64,000 nt of DNA from Brevibacillus centrosporus (GTDB taxonomy: Bacteria > Bacillota > Bacilli > Brevibacillales > Brevibacillaceae): NCBI RefSeq assembly GCF_003710815.1, contig NZ_RHHP01000013.1, forward strand, positions 1 to 64,000. The letters run 5' to 3'. The notes beneath the pieces are model-generated. The model saw nothing but the letters and a program-made list of their open reading frames with translations. It was not told the DNA's origin and ran no database searches. The translations under genes were made by a program, and so were the position numbers. Positions within the stretch are counted from its first letter, which is position 1. Each line of letters begins with the position of its first letter. This document shows, one piece after another, positions 36,093-44,612 of this stretch.

Positions 36093-37052
36093 TTACCAAG
36101 TCTCGTACATGATCTTCCCTGTATGCGTCAGCTCGTACCCTCCGATTGCACTCAGCTCTTTTTGAAAAAGCTCTGACCGTAATATCTCCAGCACGCGGGA
36201 TATCAGCTGCTCGTTCTCCTCGTTTTTCAGAATCACCAAATCGTATCGCTCGCGGACCAATGGCACAAAATCCACGCCGACCATGGCGGCTGCCCGCTCA
36301 ATGCCTATGCCTACATCGGCTTCCATCCGTGCGACGGTGCCTGCCACAGCGAGATGATTGGCTTCCTCCCGCTCGTAGCCCATTACTTCGCTGCCCTTGA
36401 TCTTGTGCAGGCGAAACTCCTCTTCGATCAGTGTACGCGCACCTGAGCCTTTCTCTCTATTGACCATCTGGATACCTGCTTTACGCAAGTCTGCCCAGGT
36501 CTGTATCGCTTTCGGGTTCCCTGGATGCACGTAAAAGCCAGCCCATCTCGACAGCAGATTGACGATCATGTACCGGTGACCGGAAAGGATGCTCCTCACG
36601 TGCGGAATGTTATATTCGCCCGTTTCTCCATCAAACAGGTGTGTGCTTACAATGTCAGCTTGTCCTGCGTACATCGCGATGAGACTGTTTATACTTCCTA
36701 CATAGGAGCGAAGAGGTCGATAGGCTTGATCGCGGCTTCGCAAGTGACTGGCCAGCATGTCGAGGCTGACATCCTGACCGCTGATGATAATGTCCCGGAC
36801 CGCTCCTGCTTTTACCAAAGCGGGTTCTGCCACTTGTGTTCCAGCCACAGCAGCAGAAGGTGCTGGCTGCTGCTTGTACTCTCCCTTGGCCTTTGCTTTA
36901 TATGCTTCCAGATCGCTTGCATCTACTCGCATCTGCCGTCCAACCCGGTATGCAGGCAAGTCTCCCTTTTTTATCAAGTCGTACACGGTCAGCTTAGAGA
37001 TCCGCAACAGCTTGGCGATTTCCTCTGTCGTATATGAATTTTCACTGCTCAT
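36093..37052 (-). CDS. YvgK-like regulator: excisionase-type HTH plus periplasmic-binding-like domain
   Basis: 319 residues. N-terminal helix-turn-helix (YTTEEIAKLLRISKLTVYDLIKKG) of the MerR/excisionase class, a linker with Ala/Pro, then a PBP-like domain (about residues 90-319). It is divergent from modA, and the same pairing occurs in B. subtilis (yvgK next to yvgL-yvgM). It probably senses molybdate or molybdopterin and controls modABC. Two AT-rich palindromes lie between the two genes. Confidence 0.85.
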   Translation of the reverse strand: MSSENSYTTEEIAKLLRISKLTVYDLIKKGDLPAYRVGRQMRVDASDLEAYKAKAKGEYKQQPAPSAAVAGTQVAEPALVKAGAVRDIIISGQDVSLDMLASHLRSRDQAYRPLRSYVGSINSLIAMYAGQADIVSTHLFDGETGEYNIPHVRSILSGHRYMIVNLLSRWAGFYVHPGNPKAIQTWADLRKAGIQMVNREKGSGARTLIEEEFRLHKIKGSEVMGYEREEANHLAVAGTVARMEADVGIGIERAAAMVGVDFVPLVRERYDLVILKNEENEQLISRVLEILRSELFQKELSAIGGYELTHTGKIMYETW

Positions 37053-37135
37053 GGCTGACCCCCTATTTCCTTATTCCTACCTTTCATTTTCTTTTACTTT
37101 TCGTAAAATAGCAATTGATTATCGAATACAACCTA

Positions 37136-37173
37136 ATATAATCTAATTATATCAAGTTATATTTAATTATAAC
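37136..37173. promoter_or_regulatory. Twin palindromes, candidate operators of modABC
   Basis: First palindrome ATATAAT-CTA-ATTATAT (37136-37152); second GTTATA-TTTAAT-TATAAC (37156-37173). Their centres are about 20.5 bases apart, two helical turns. They lie 28 bases before the modA start and overlap any modA promoter. Confidence 0.6.
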
Positions 37174-37200
37174 CAAATATAATTACGGAGGGTTTTCTTC

Positions 37201-38034
37201 ATGAAAAAGCAATTACTCGCATTATGTACTTCTCTGGGCCTTTTGCTCACTGCGTGCTCCGGCACTCCTGCAGCACCTCAGGCAGCTCAGCCTGCCCCTG
37301 CCACATCCGCATCGGAATCACCTGCAGCTCCTGCAGCGCCAACCGAAAAAGCAGAGATCTTGGTTTCCGCCGCTGCCAGCTTGACCGATGCTCTCAATGA
37401 GTTGAAATCCACCTTCGAAGCAGATAATCCTGGCATCACTGTTTCCTATAACTTTGGAAGCTCGGGCAAATTAGCGCAGCAAATCGGACAAGGTGCTCCT
37501 TCTGACGTATTCTTGTCAGCAAGTGCCAAGGACATGAATGGCTTGGAAGAAAAGCAGTTGATTACCAAAGATACCCGTCAAGACTTCACCAAAAATGAGC
37601 TGGTCCTCATCACCGGTGCGTCTAGCTCCGTTACCATCGATTCCTTTGAAAAGCTGACTGATGCTTCCCTGAAGCATATTGCTGTTGGCGAACCGGAAAC
37701 CGTTCCAGCAGGCCGCTATGCAAAAGAAGTCATGGACACCCTGAAAATCGGCGACAGCGTCAAGGATCGGCTCGTCTACGGCAGCGATGTACGCCAAGTG
37801 TTGACCTTTGTAGAGTCTGGTAACGCTGAAGTGGGAATCGTGTATGCCAGTGATGCTCTCATCTCCAAAAACGTGAAAGTATTGGCTACCGCAAAATCCG
37901 AATGGCACAAACCGATCGTGTATCCAGGTGCCGTTGTCGCCGCTTCTGAGCATGCAGATGCAGCAAAAACTTTCCTTTCCTACTTGACTTCTGATAAAGG
38001 AAAAGAGATCTTAAAAAAATACGGTTTCCAATAA
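37201..38034 (+). CDS. modA: Molybdate-binding lipoprotein
   Basis: 277 residues. Signal peptide with lipobox LLTACSG (Cys at residue 18), then an Ala/Pro-rich linker and a type II binding protein: ILVSAAASLTDALNEL, NFGSSGKLAQQIGQGAPSDVFLSAS, and GEPETVPAGRYAKE. These are ModA ligand regions. It captures molybdate outside the membrane and hands it to ModB. The ribosome site is ACGGAGGG. Gap of 24 bases to modB. Confidence 0.95.
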   Translation: MKKQLLALCTSLGLLLTACSGTPAAPQAAQPAPATSASESPAAPAAPTEKAEILVSAAASLTDALNELKSTFEADNPGITVSYNFGSSGKLAQQIGQGAPSDVFLSASAKDMNGLEEKQLITKDTRQDFTKNELVLITGASSSVTIDSFEKLTDASLKHIAVGEPETVPAGRYAKEVMDTLKIGDSVKDRLVYGSDVRQVLTFVESGNAEVGIVYASDALISKNVKVLATAKSEWHKPIVYPGAVVAASEHADAAKTFLSYLTSDKGKEILKKYGFQ

Positions 38035-38058
38035 TAGACGGAATGGAGGTGGCCAGCG

Positions 38059-38745
38059 TTGATCGAAACCAATTTCACACCCTTGATCCTCTCTTTAAAA
38101 GTAGCCGCGCTTTCCACCTCCCTTGTTTTTGTCATCGGCTTACTGCTTGCCCGAATCATGACCCAGCGGGATTTTTTTGGAAAGAACCTGCTGGAGTCTT
38201 TCTTTTTACTCCCGCTGGTTCTCCCACCAACTGTCGTGGGGTTCGGCCTCTTGATTCTGTTTGGCAAATACGGATTTTTCGGAAAGCTGTTACATGAATG
38301 GTTTGGAATCCAAATTGTCTTTACCCTGACAGGGGCAGTGATTGCCTCCATCGTCGTCTCTTTTCCTTTGATGTATCAAAGCGCTGTTGCTGCTTTTACC
38401 AGTATCGACCGCCGCTTGGAGGATGCCGCCCGAACTCTTGGGTCGTCTGAATGGCGTCTGTTCTGGACCGTTTCCTTCCCTCTCGCATGGCCCGGGCTTT
38501 TGGCAGGGTTTGTCCTTTCCTTTGCACGTGGCTTGGGAGAATTCGGGGCTACGCTCATGCTCGCAGGCTACATCCCCGGGAAAACGGATACCATTCCTGT
38601 TGCGATTTACTTCGCCGTCGAAGCAGGCCAAATGGAAAAAGCGATGTTCTGGGTCGTCATCATCGTATCACTGGGAATGGGTACGACTTTCTGGCTGAAC
38701 TGGTGGAGTAAGCGAAATCTCCGTCGGTATGCCCATCACAAATGA
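38059..38745 (+). CDS. modB: Molybdate ABC transporter permease
   Basis: 228 residues, five to six membrane segments. The coupling loop EDAARTLGSSEWRLFWTVSFPLAWPG is the EAA motif. TTG start at 38059 with TGGAGGTGG 6-9 bases upstream. The stop overlaps an ATG of modC as ATGA. B. subtilis YvgM is the equivalent. Confidence 0.93.
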   Translation: MIETNFTPLILSLKVAALSTSLVFVIGLLLARIMTQRDFFGKNLLESFFLLPLVLPPTVVGFGLLILFGKYGFFGKLLHEWFGIQIVFTLTGAVIASIVVSFPLMYQSAVAAFTSIDRRLEDAARTLGSSEWRLFWTVSFPLAWPGLLAGFVLSFARGLGEFGATLMLAGYIPGKTDTIPVAIYFAVEAGQMEKAMFWVVIIVSLGMGTTFWLNWWSKRNLRRYAHHK

Positions 38746-38759
38746 GGAAGGTGGTCTCC

Positions 38760-39410
38760 ATGTTGAAGGTTTCGATCCAGAAGCAGCTTCCGGATTTTTT
38801 GCTGGACGTCTCGTTCTCAGTGAACCAGGAAATTGTGGCTCTATTCGGCCCATCCGGCTCCGGGAAAACAACTATCCTGAGCACCATCGCCGGCCTCATA
38901 CATCCGGATGCCGGAGAAATTACCCTTGGGGATCAACATTATTTCGAGCAGGGAAAGAAGCCCATGCCCGTACAAAAACGAAAAATCGGCTACCTGTTTC
39001 AGGACTACGCGCTCTTTCCTCACATGACCGTCGACCGAAATATTCGCTACGGGATGAAGCCAGGCCATGAGCTTGCTCTCGAAGCCTTGCTCTCGACTGT
39101 CGGCATCGATCACCTGCTGGACAAGTACCCCCATCAGCTCTCCGGGGGGCAGAAGCAGCGTGTCGCCCTGGTGCGGGCATTGGCTACCGAGCCTGAAATT
39201 TTGCTTCTCGATGAGCCGCTCTCCGCCCTAGATTCAGACACACGCAAGCAGTGCCAGGATGAGCTGCTTCGTTTGCATCGAATGTGGAATATTCCTTTTT
39301 TACTTGTCACCCACGATCGCGAAGAAGCCGAAAAGCTTGCGGACGTGATTTTGTTTATCGAGAACGGACGAATCAAAGAAAGCCATGCTGCGACATCCTT
39401 GTCCCGTTAA
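38760..39410 (+). CDS. modC: Molybdate ABC transporter ATP-binding protein, short form
   Basis: 216 residues. Walker A GPSGSGKTT, Q-loop GYLFQDYALFPHMTV, signature LSGGQKQR, Walker B LLLDEPLSALD. E. coli type ModC proteins are about 350 residues and end in a molybdopterin-like regulatory domain; this one stops after the ATPase, so it lacks trans-inhibition by molybdate. Start 38760 has AAGGTGG 5-6 bases upstream; 38742 overlapping modB is an alternative. B. subtilis has no modC next to its mod genes. Confidence 0.88.
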   Translation: MLKVSIQKQLPDFLLDVSFSVNQEIVALFGPSGSGKTTILSTIAGLIHPDAGEITLGDQHYFEQGKKPMPVQKRKIGYLFQDYALFPHMTVDRNIRYGMKPGHELALEALLSTVGIDHLLDKYPHQLSGGQKQRVALVRALATEPEILLLDEPLSALDSDTRKQCQDELLRLHRMWNIPFLLVTHDREEAEKLADVILFIENGRIKESHAATSLSR

Positions 39411-39434
39411 CCGGGGGATGTCACATGCATGGCT
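39381..39434 (+). terminator. Terminator of modABC
   Basis: AGCCATG..GACATCC pairs with GGATGTC..CATGGCT, followed by TTTTCTTTT. The hairpin begins inside the last modC codons. Confidence 0.85.
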
Positions 39435-39453
39435 TTTCTTTTCAGCTTTGTGC

Positions 39454-40218
39454 CTATCGGGCATGAATTGGTTCGATGATGACCTCGTTCTGCTTTGCCC
39501 AGCGATGCAGCTCGACTAGAAACTGCAGGACATCCGAGCTTTCGTGATGGACACAAAGTGTATCTGCAGCCAGATCGATCTGCTGGCCATCTACCGTCTG
39601 CACTCTTTGGTTGAGAACCAGCTGACGCGTCTGCTCCATTCTTTCCTCTTTACTGATCAGCACACTGCCCTCCAGCTCGCGAGGGGCAAGCCGACCGTTC
39701 GGCAGATAAGCACGCTCTGCAAACACTTCCTCGGCTACCTGAAGGCCATGCTCCAAGCCTGCCTCCACCAGCTTGCTGCCTGACAAGGCATACAGAATCA
39801 GATCCTCGTCGATGTCAGCAACTGCCTGTACGACAGCCTCTGCCAACTCAGGTCTTTCTGCAGCCTCGTTATAAAGCGCACCATGCAATTTCACATGATG
39901 CAATTCTCCTCCGAGAGCTCGAGTCATGCCTGAAAGAGCTGCGACCTGATACAAAACCAGTTCATAAACCTCGTTCACCGATAGATTCATGGAACGGCGC
40001 CCAAATCCTTGAACATCCGGATAGCCAGGATGCGCCCCAATTTTCACATCATGCCTAAGCGCTGCTTCGATCGTTCGGCAAATGATATGTGGGTCACCAG
40101 CGTGCATACCACACGCGATATTGACGGAGGTGATCCACTTCATAATGCCCAAATCCTCAAATTGTCGCCCTCTGCTAAAGCCCTCGGCCAAGTCACAGTT
40201 AATATCTAGATGTATCAT
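39454..40218 (-). CDS. pxpA: 5-oxoprolinase subunit A (LamB/YcsF family)
   Basis: 254 residues. HLDINCDLAEGFSRGR, ITSVNIACGMHAGDP, KIGAHPGYPDVQGFGRR and HVKLHGALYN are hallmarks of PxpA. The enzyme converts pyroglutamate to glutamate together with PxpB and PxpC, neither of which is seen nearby. Start 40218 follows GGGGGAG. It is convergent with modC and likely a single-gene unit. Pyroglutamate arises from glutamine and glutamate, and glutaminase occurs at 62 kb, though no link can be shown. Confidence 0.92.
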   Translation of the reverse strand: MIHLDINCDLAEGFSRGRQFEDLGIMKWITSVNIACGMHAGDPHIICRTIEAALRHDVKIGAHPGYPDVQGFGRRSMNLSVNEVYELVLYQVAALSGMTRALGGELHHVKLHGALYNEAAERPELAEAVVQAVADIDEDLILYALSGSKLVEAGLEHGLQVAEEVFAERAYLPNGRLAPRELEGSVLISKEERMEQTRQLVLNQRVQTVDGQQIDLAADTLCVHHESSDVLQFLVELHRWAKQNEVIIEPIHAR

Positions 40219-40332
40219 GAAGGTACTCCCCCACCTTTCCACCGCTATTCTTTATTCCATGAAAACGGATTCATACTTCCTTCTTATGGATTTCCTCTTC
40301 TAAGAATACCATGTTCTAGGTGTAAGCAAAAG

Positions 40333-40358
40333 GAAAAAAGCTACCGAAAACTGGCAGC
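40333..40358 (-). terminator. Terminator after ylbG
   Basis: Minus strand GCTGCC, 7-base loop, GGTAGC, then six T. Confidence 0.75.
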
Positions 40359-40370
40359 TCGTGTCGGTTT

Positions 40371-40715
40371 TTAGGAAGAAACTGCTGTCGGTTGATTCCC
40401 TTCTTCTGTGGAGAGCGTCTCAGCCAGAGCCAGCAATTGGCTTTTCTCTTGCTTGTAATCGTACTCCTTCGCCTTATCCGGTCTGGCGTTATTGTACTCA
40501 ACCGGAATCTCATGGCGATGGGACCGCTCGATTTTTGTGACGAAATGTAATTTCTCCATGGTGCGGATCGTTTCGTCGATGAGCTTGGCATCAACGTACA
40601 TCGAAACGTAATTCAACCGCTTGGAGATGTAGTGAATGGTGCCAAATTTACGTAAATTTTTGGCGGCACGCGTGTTCTTCACCCACACGGCAACCCCCAG
40701 ACGTCGCTCTCTCAT
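40371..40715 (-). CDS. ylbG: UPF0298 family protein YlbG
   Basis: 114 residues. LGVAVWVKNTRAAKNLRKFGTIHYISKRLNYV and a C-terminal DKAKEYDYK are family traits. A hydrophilic tail of about 25 residues follows the conserved part. In B. subtilis ylbF-ylbG are adjacent; here a plus-strand gene sits between them. Function unknown. Ribosome site AAGGAG is rather far (about 13-14 bases). Confidence 0.88.
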   Translation of the reverse strand: MRERRLGVAVWVKNTRAAKNLRKFGTIHYISKRLNYVSMYVDAKLIDETIRTMEKLHFVTKIERSHRHEIPVEYNNARPDKAKEYDYKQEKSQLLALAETLSTEEGNQPTAVSS

Positions 40716-40744
40716 GTCTTGGCGTCGGTCTCCTTCCCAAATCG

Positions 40745-40753
40745 TGGTATAAT
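40745..40753 (+). promoter_or_regulatory. Extended -10 promoter element
   Basis: TGGTATAAT, a perfect extended -10, with no good -35. It is 40 bases before the small plus-strand gene. Confidence 0.5.
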
Positions 40754-40792
40754 GACCTTGAAAGCTTCCGATGAAAGGAATCGTGGTCGATA

Positions 40793-41110
40793 ATGCTGGC
40801 TACGTTTTATCAGCAATTTGAAAAAACGCTTCTCCAAGAAGGAACCATCACGTCTTACAACTGGCGCACGCACGCCGGCCAGCGCTTCTTTTATGTAAGC
40901 AGCGCGCTCCCCGCCACGAGCCTGACTACACGGCTGATGGAAACAGGAGAGCGCCTGACTACTGGTACAAAGTTGAAACCTGAGTGCATCTACGTACGCT
41001 CAGATGACCGCCATCACGTGTATCGTTTCCGTTTTCTCGTTCCAAGCGAGAAGCAATTTTGCTGCGGAAACCTTTGTGAGGACTGCTTTTTGCTAAGAGA
41101 AAATCGCTAG
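40793..41110 (+). CDS. Small protein of unknown function with C-terminal cysteine cluster
   Basis: 105 residues. No family recognised. The N-terminal half looks like a compact alpha/beta fold; the C terminus FCCGNLCEDCFLLRENR carries four cysteines in a pattern that could bind zinc or an iron-sulfur cluster. It splits the ylbG-ylbF pair and is on the opposite strand, with its own extended -10. AAAGGAA is about 14 bases before the ATG. No strong terminator; it ends 11 bases before the ylbF stop. Confidence 0.68.
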   Translation: MLATFYQQFEKTLLQEGTITSYNWRTHAGQRFFYVSSALPATSLTTRLMETGERLTTGTKLKPECIYVRSDDRHHVYRFRFLVPSEKQFCCGNLCEDCFLLRENR

Positions 41111-41121
41111 TACGATGCGGT

Positions 41122-41577
41122 TCAGGATGGCTTTTTCACGCTGCAGCCGCAGCTTCCTCCTGTTCCGCAGCCGCTGCTCTGTGCTTCGAGAAACGGATTG
41201 TTGCTCGGAACCTTGATCGTACCCGATACGGCATTTGCTATCGTGCGGCTCACTTGGTAAAGCAGTTCATCCAGGGAGTCTTCCGCCCGTTTGAATGCTT
41301 GTACGGAATCCAGCAGCTCGATGGTACGCTTCAGCTCGCGAACTTCTTTGGATATATGGTTGTAGTCGGGATGGTACTTCCCGAATCTTTGAACATCCTC
41401 GTACTGCTCTTTCTTCTTTTCAAAAAGCGCCAACAACCGCTGCGCCTCCACATCTGCCTCCATTTGCCTTTTGGCCGACAGATAGTCCGAGACCTCGCGC
41501 GACTGGTTGATCATTGTGGACAGTTCATGTGACTCCATCAGCAGCTGTGTCATGTCCGCTGCTTCCAATGTTTCCAT
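41122..41577 (-). CDS. ylbF: YlbF / RicF family protein with C-terminal cysteine motif
   Basis: 151 residues, all-helical YlbF domain (about residues 10-120) and a tail GCGTGGSCGCSV. In B. subtilis RicF acts with RicA and RicT in a complex that carries iron-sulfur clusters and controls RNase Y processing, competence, biofilm and sporulation. The tail cysteines (three) are the likely cluster ligands. It is the last minus-strand gene before the helicase-associated gene, 49 bases apart. Confidence 0.9.
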   Translation of the reverse strand: METLEAADMTQLLMESHELSTMINQSREVSDYLSAKRQMEADVEAQRLLALFEKKKEQYEDVQRFGKYHPDYNHISKEVRELKRTIELLDSVQAFKRAEDSLDELLYQVSRTIANAVSGTIKVPSNNPFLEAQSSGCGTGGSCGCSVKKPS

Positions 41578-41626
41578 TTGGCGAGACCTCCTTTCTCAAG
41601 GTAACTACACCTCGATTGTACCACGA

Positions 41627-43540
41627 TCATACCCCTTCGTACAGATAATCGGGCACTACAATGCGCACTCGCTCAATATCGTCCAGGCGATAGCGCTGTT
41701 TGCCACCTTCGCCCGCAAGCAGCACAGTCCAGTACCCCATCTCAATCCGCACTTCGGTTGGCAATCCTCGCAGCTTGTCCTTGCCCGCCCGCCCAATCTC
41801 GACCTCAAGCTGTAATTCGCTTGCTCGTTTTAACAAGTCCCGCATCGATTGCGGATGGTACGATTGGAAATGCTGCGTCCACATTTTTGGAAGAGCTGCC
41901 ACCTCCCCCATCCCTTCTAATGGGTCGGGAAAAGTGTTCTCTACCGCGTATCCATCCCACGGACGCTCCACCACGAACCAGCCTGCGGGCGCATTTGCTC
42001 CCTCTGCCGTTTGATCAGCAGTCTCGAAGAAATCTGGCGTTTGCGAAAGCACTTGAGGCTCGTAGCCATACTCACGGAGCAGCTCCACAAGCTGAGATTT
42101 CTGGGAAAGTGCGATCAGAAAGTCGGTTGGAGAAATGATCTGCGACAAAAATGGTTGAAAGTCAGCGATTTCCTTCCACTCTTCGAGAAACCCTGCGTGG
42201 GCGGTTCGAACCCGATAATACGGCTCCATCTGAATCTGACGTGCCGTCTTTGCCCAATGGCTGATCGTCTCCACAAGTGCTTCTGGCAGCGGATGAACAC
42301 ATCCTGCACGCAAAAAGTCGATGATTTGCTCTTCGGTTTTCCCAGAGGCGAGATACGCTTGCACCTCTTTCGCTTGGATCTCCCCCCGGATCATCGGACC
42401 ATCAAAATGAATGGTGCAAAACCGACTGATTTCCCACACATGCAGCAGCGGTACGAGGGGAGGGATCGTGATCGAGCCTGTCGCATCGATGAACCACCCT
42501 TCTTCTGCTGTCAAATGAGGCAGACTGATCCAGCGCCAGTACAATTGATTCTCACTGTCGCTCCCTAGCTGAATCCATCCCATCCCCAGAAGCAGGTGTA
42601 GCCATTTGGATGCAATGAGCTGTTCTGCGTCAGCGGGCATAGAAAAACCCGCTTCCTTTAGTATGTGCATTTGCTCCGCCAAGGAACACCACTGATCAAG
42701 CGGGGCTTGTCTCATGAGAAGGGAAAAAGCCTCCCACCAGTCGCCATGTGGCAAATACTGGGCTGCCACCTGCTCATACAACCCCTTCCAGCGGTCAGGA
42801 GACGACTGTGCCATCCAGCGCCGGACCTCTTGCGGACGTATGGAGAGGTGCTTGTTTTGAACGTGGATGAAACCAAGGCGAATCGCTATGTCCAATGCGA
42901 CGGTTAATGCCAGCCCTTCTCTTTCTTCTTGATCCAAAGGGGCCAGCGTCAAGCCCGCACAATGCTCGTCCGAAAGGGAAATGATTCCTGCCATGCGTAC
43001 CGACATCCTGCGATGAATGGTGCCTTTTTGTGTAACGGGTACCTGGTTGTCGCGAATGAAAAGCAGGAGCCCAAAAAGATCCAGATGTATGCCCCGTCCA
43101 CCCGTTATATAATAAGGGAGCGTTTTTGAAAGAGTAACGAACGCCCTCGAAGGTTCCGCGAGCATGAAGCTTGTTATTTGCTCCCGAATCTCTTGCGGCA
43201 TGAGATAACCGATCTCGCTCCACATTTTGCGGACGGTCATAACCAATCCCAGCCGTCTCAGCCTAGTCAAGCCGACGGTTAATTGTCTTTGGTCAGAGGC
43301 AGCTTCTCGCTCCCAAGCGCGTTTGCTAAAAAAGCCTCTGGTTGATGCGATGACAAATCGCTTCATCACGTTTCGTTCGATGTCACTGGCCTGCTCCCAC
43401 ACGCACCGCAGAAATTGCGGGTCTTGCAGCCGAGTGGACAGATTTTGATCATCAGCGGCACCAAAGCGTTTCGTCTGCTCCACCATGATTGCTTGCCGAG
43501 TTGTTTCGGACAAATATTCCAGCGAATCCTGGACTCGCAC
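41627..43540 (-). CDS. Helicase-associated (XPB/Ssl2-N-like) protein without motor domain
   Basis: 637 residues. The region around WFIDATGSITIPPLVPLLHVWEISRF followed by EEQIIDFLRAGCVHPLPEALVETISHWA fits the Helicase_C_3 / XPB-Ssl2 N-terminal domain that occurs in actinobacterial and Bacillus DNA-repair helicases. No Walker A or DEAH motif exists in the protein. The N-terminal third looks like winged-helix repeats. Two GTG starts are possible (43549, 43540); GAGGTGAC favours 43540. It could partner a separate XPB-like helicase encoded elsewhere. Function unproven. Confidence 0.72.
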   Translation of the reverse strand: MRVQDSLEYLSETTRQAIMVEQTKRFGAADDQNLSTRLQDPQFLRCVWEQASDIERNVMKRFVIASTRGFFSKRAWEREAASDQRQLTVGLTRLRRLGLVMTVRKMWSEIGYLMPQEIREQITSFMLAEPSRAFVTLSKTLPYYITGGRGIHLDLFGLLLFIRDNQVPVTQKGTIHRRMSVRMAGIISLSDEHCAGLTLAPLDQEEREGLALTVALDIAIRLGFIHVQNKHLSIRPQEVRRWMAQSSPDRWKGLYEQVAAQYLPHGDWWEAFSLLMRQAPLDQWCSLAEQMHILKEAGFSMPADAEQLIASKWLHLLLGMGWIQLGSDSENQLYWRWISLPHLTAEEGWFIDATGSITIPPLVPLLHVWEISRFCTIHFDGPMIRGEIQAKEVQAYLASGKTEEQIIDFLRAGCVHPLPEALVETISHWAKTARQIQMEPYYRVRTAHAGFLEEWKEIADFQPFLSQIISPTDFLIALSQKSQLVELLREYGYEPQVLSQTPDFFETADQTAEGANAPAGWFVVERPWDGYAVENTFPDPLEGMGEVAALPKMWTQHFQSYHPQSMRDLLKRASELQLEVEIGRAGKDKLRGLPTEVRIEMGYWTVLLAGEGGKQRYRLDDIERVRIVVPDYLYEGV

Positions 43541-43602
43541 GACTGTCACCTCTTCTTTATCATTTTCAAAAGGATATCCACAATAATGGAGGGATGTTTG
43601 AG

Positions 43603-44022
43603 ATGTTTACAATGATTCCCGGACTGTTGCTCTCTGCTGCTTTGACATTGACAGGAATTCAGCCATCGCCTACTCCACATCCTACCCCATCAGCGACTTC
43701 TGCGGAAGGGTACGAGCCGGTAGCTGCCCCTTATCCACCAGCCGTTCAGAGCGCTCTTAGCAAAGTACGAAAAAGCGGTGGTCATACAATCGTTCGTGCC
43801 AATGGCAAATCGTACGTCGTCATCGGAGCCGGACAACGCCCAACTGGCGGCTATCAGCTGGTAGCCGATCAAGTGAAGCGTACAGGTCCGCATGGCTTTA
43901 CGGTATCCGTACACATGAAGGCCCCCGCTCCCGGCTCGATGAAAATCCAGGTCATTTCCTACCCAACCCTGGTCATTGCTCTGCCGGACCAGCAAGCACA
44001 AGTAACGGTACAGATGCGATAA
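43603..44022 (+). CDS. Secreted PrcB-like domain protein
   Basis: 139 residues. Signal peptide (FTMIPGLLLSAALTLTG), a linker rich in Pro/Thr/Ser (about residues 20-35), then a PrcB_C-type domain: GKSYVVIGAGQRPTGGYQLVAD and VISYPTLVIALP. In Treponema PrcB is the beta subunit of a secreted protease complex; in Gram-positives the domain is stand-alone. Start 43603 is preferred because GGAGGG is 8 bases upstream. Divergent from the helicase-associated gene. Confidence 0.75.
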   Translation: MFTMIPGLLLSAALTLTGIQPSPTPHPTPSATSAEGYEPVAAPYPPAVQSALSKVRKSGGHTIVRANGKSYVVIGAGQRPTGGYQLVADQVKRTGPHGFTVSVHMKAPAPGSMKIQVISYPTLVIALPDQQAQVTVQMR

Positions 44023-44040
44023 CAGAAGCTTTTTACAGAA

Positions 44041-44088
44041 AAAGCCGACTTCTAAGTGCGCCAAACGGGCACTCGGAACGTCGGCTTT
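44041..44088. terminator. Bidirectional terminator
   Basis: AAAGCCGAC / GTCGGCTTT with an inner AGTGC/GCACT stem. Between two convergent secreted-protein genes. Confidence 0.85.
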
Positions 44089-44117
44089 CTGCATGAAATG
44101 CCTTGGTGATTCTCGAT

Positions 44118-44540
44118 CTACGGTTTGACTTCAATCGGAATACGCTGGGAGACGCCGTAGGATTCATGGTTGTTATTTGCCAGCTCCACCATGACCTCAT
44201 GCTTGCCGCTAGGAATATCCTTCATTACGTAAGTGGGCTCAAATACCTTTGCCACCTTTTTCCCATCCAGATAGAGATGGACATGCCCTTCTCCTTGTCG
44301 ATTCTCTTTTCCCATATTTTCGAGGGAAAAAGAAAAATTCGTGACCGCAATCTTGAGCTCCAAATCATCCTGATTCAGAGTATGGGTCACGCTCAAGGTC
44401 GGAGCTTGCTGATGGCTGTGCCCTGCTTCGACCGCTGCTTCTGTTGGGGCAGCTTCGTTATTCGCATAGACGAACCACTCCACGCAAGCAGCGATCCCGA
44501 TCAGCAGCAATAATCGGTAAACAAAACGTCTGGCCTTCAT
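44118..44540 (-). CDS. Secreted or membrane-anchored small protein, FixH/YtkA-like beta domain
   Basis: 140 residues. One N-terminal membrane segment (about residues 5-24), a linker with GHSHQQ, then a beta-sandwich-like domain (GEGHVHLYLDGKKVAKVF, SGKHEVMVEL). The histidine content (GHSHQQ; GHVHLY) suggests metal contact, and similar small domains occur next to copper proteins, but I cannot name a family with certainty. Start 44540 follows GGAGTG. Confidence 0.68.
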   Translation of the reverse strand: MKARRFVYRLLLLIGIAACVEWFVYANNEAAPTEAAVEAGHSHQQAPTLSVTHTLNQDDLELKIAVTNFSFSLENMGKENRQGEGHVHLYLDGKKVAKVFEPTYVMKDIPSGKHEVMVELANNNHESYGVSQRIPIEVKP

Positions 44541-44612
44541 CGGGACACTCCTTTCCAAATTCAGTCATCCCCCAGTGTGCCCGATTGGACCATCGTTCAT
44601 TCGCCTATAAAG

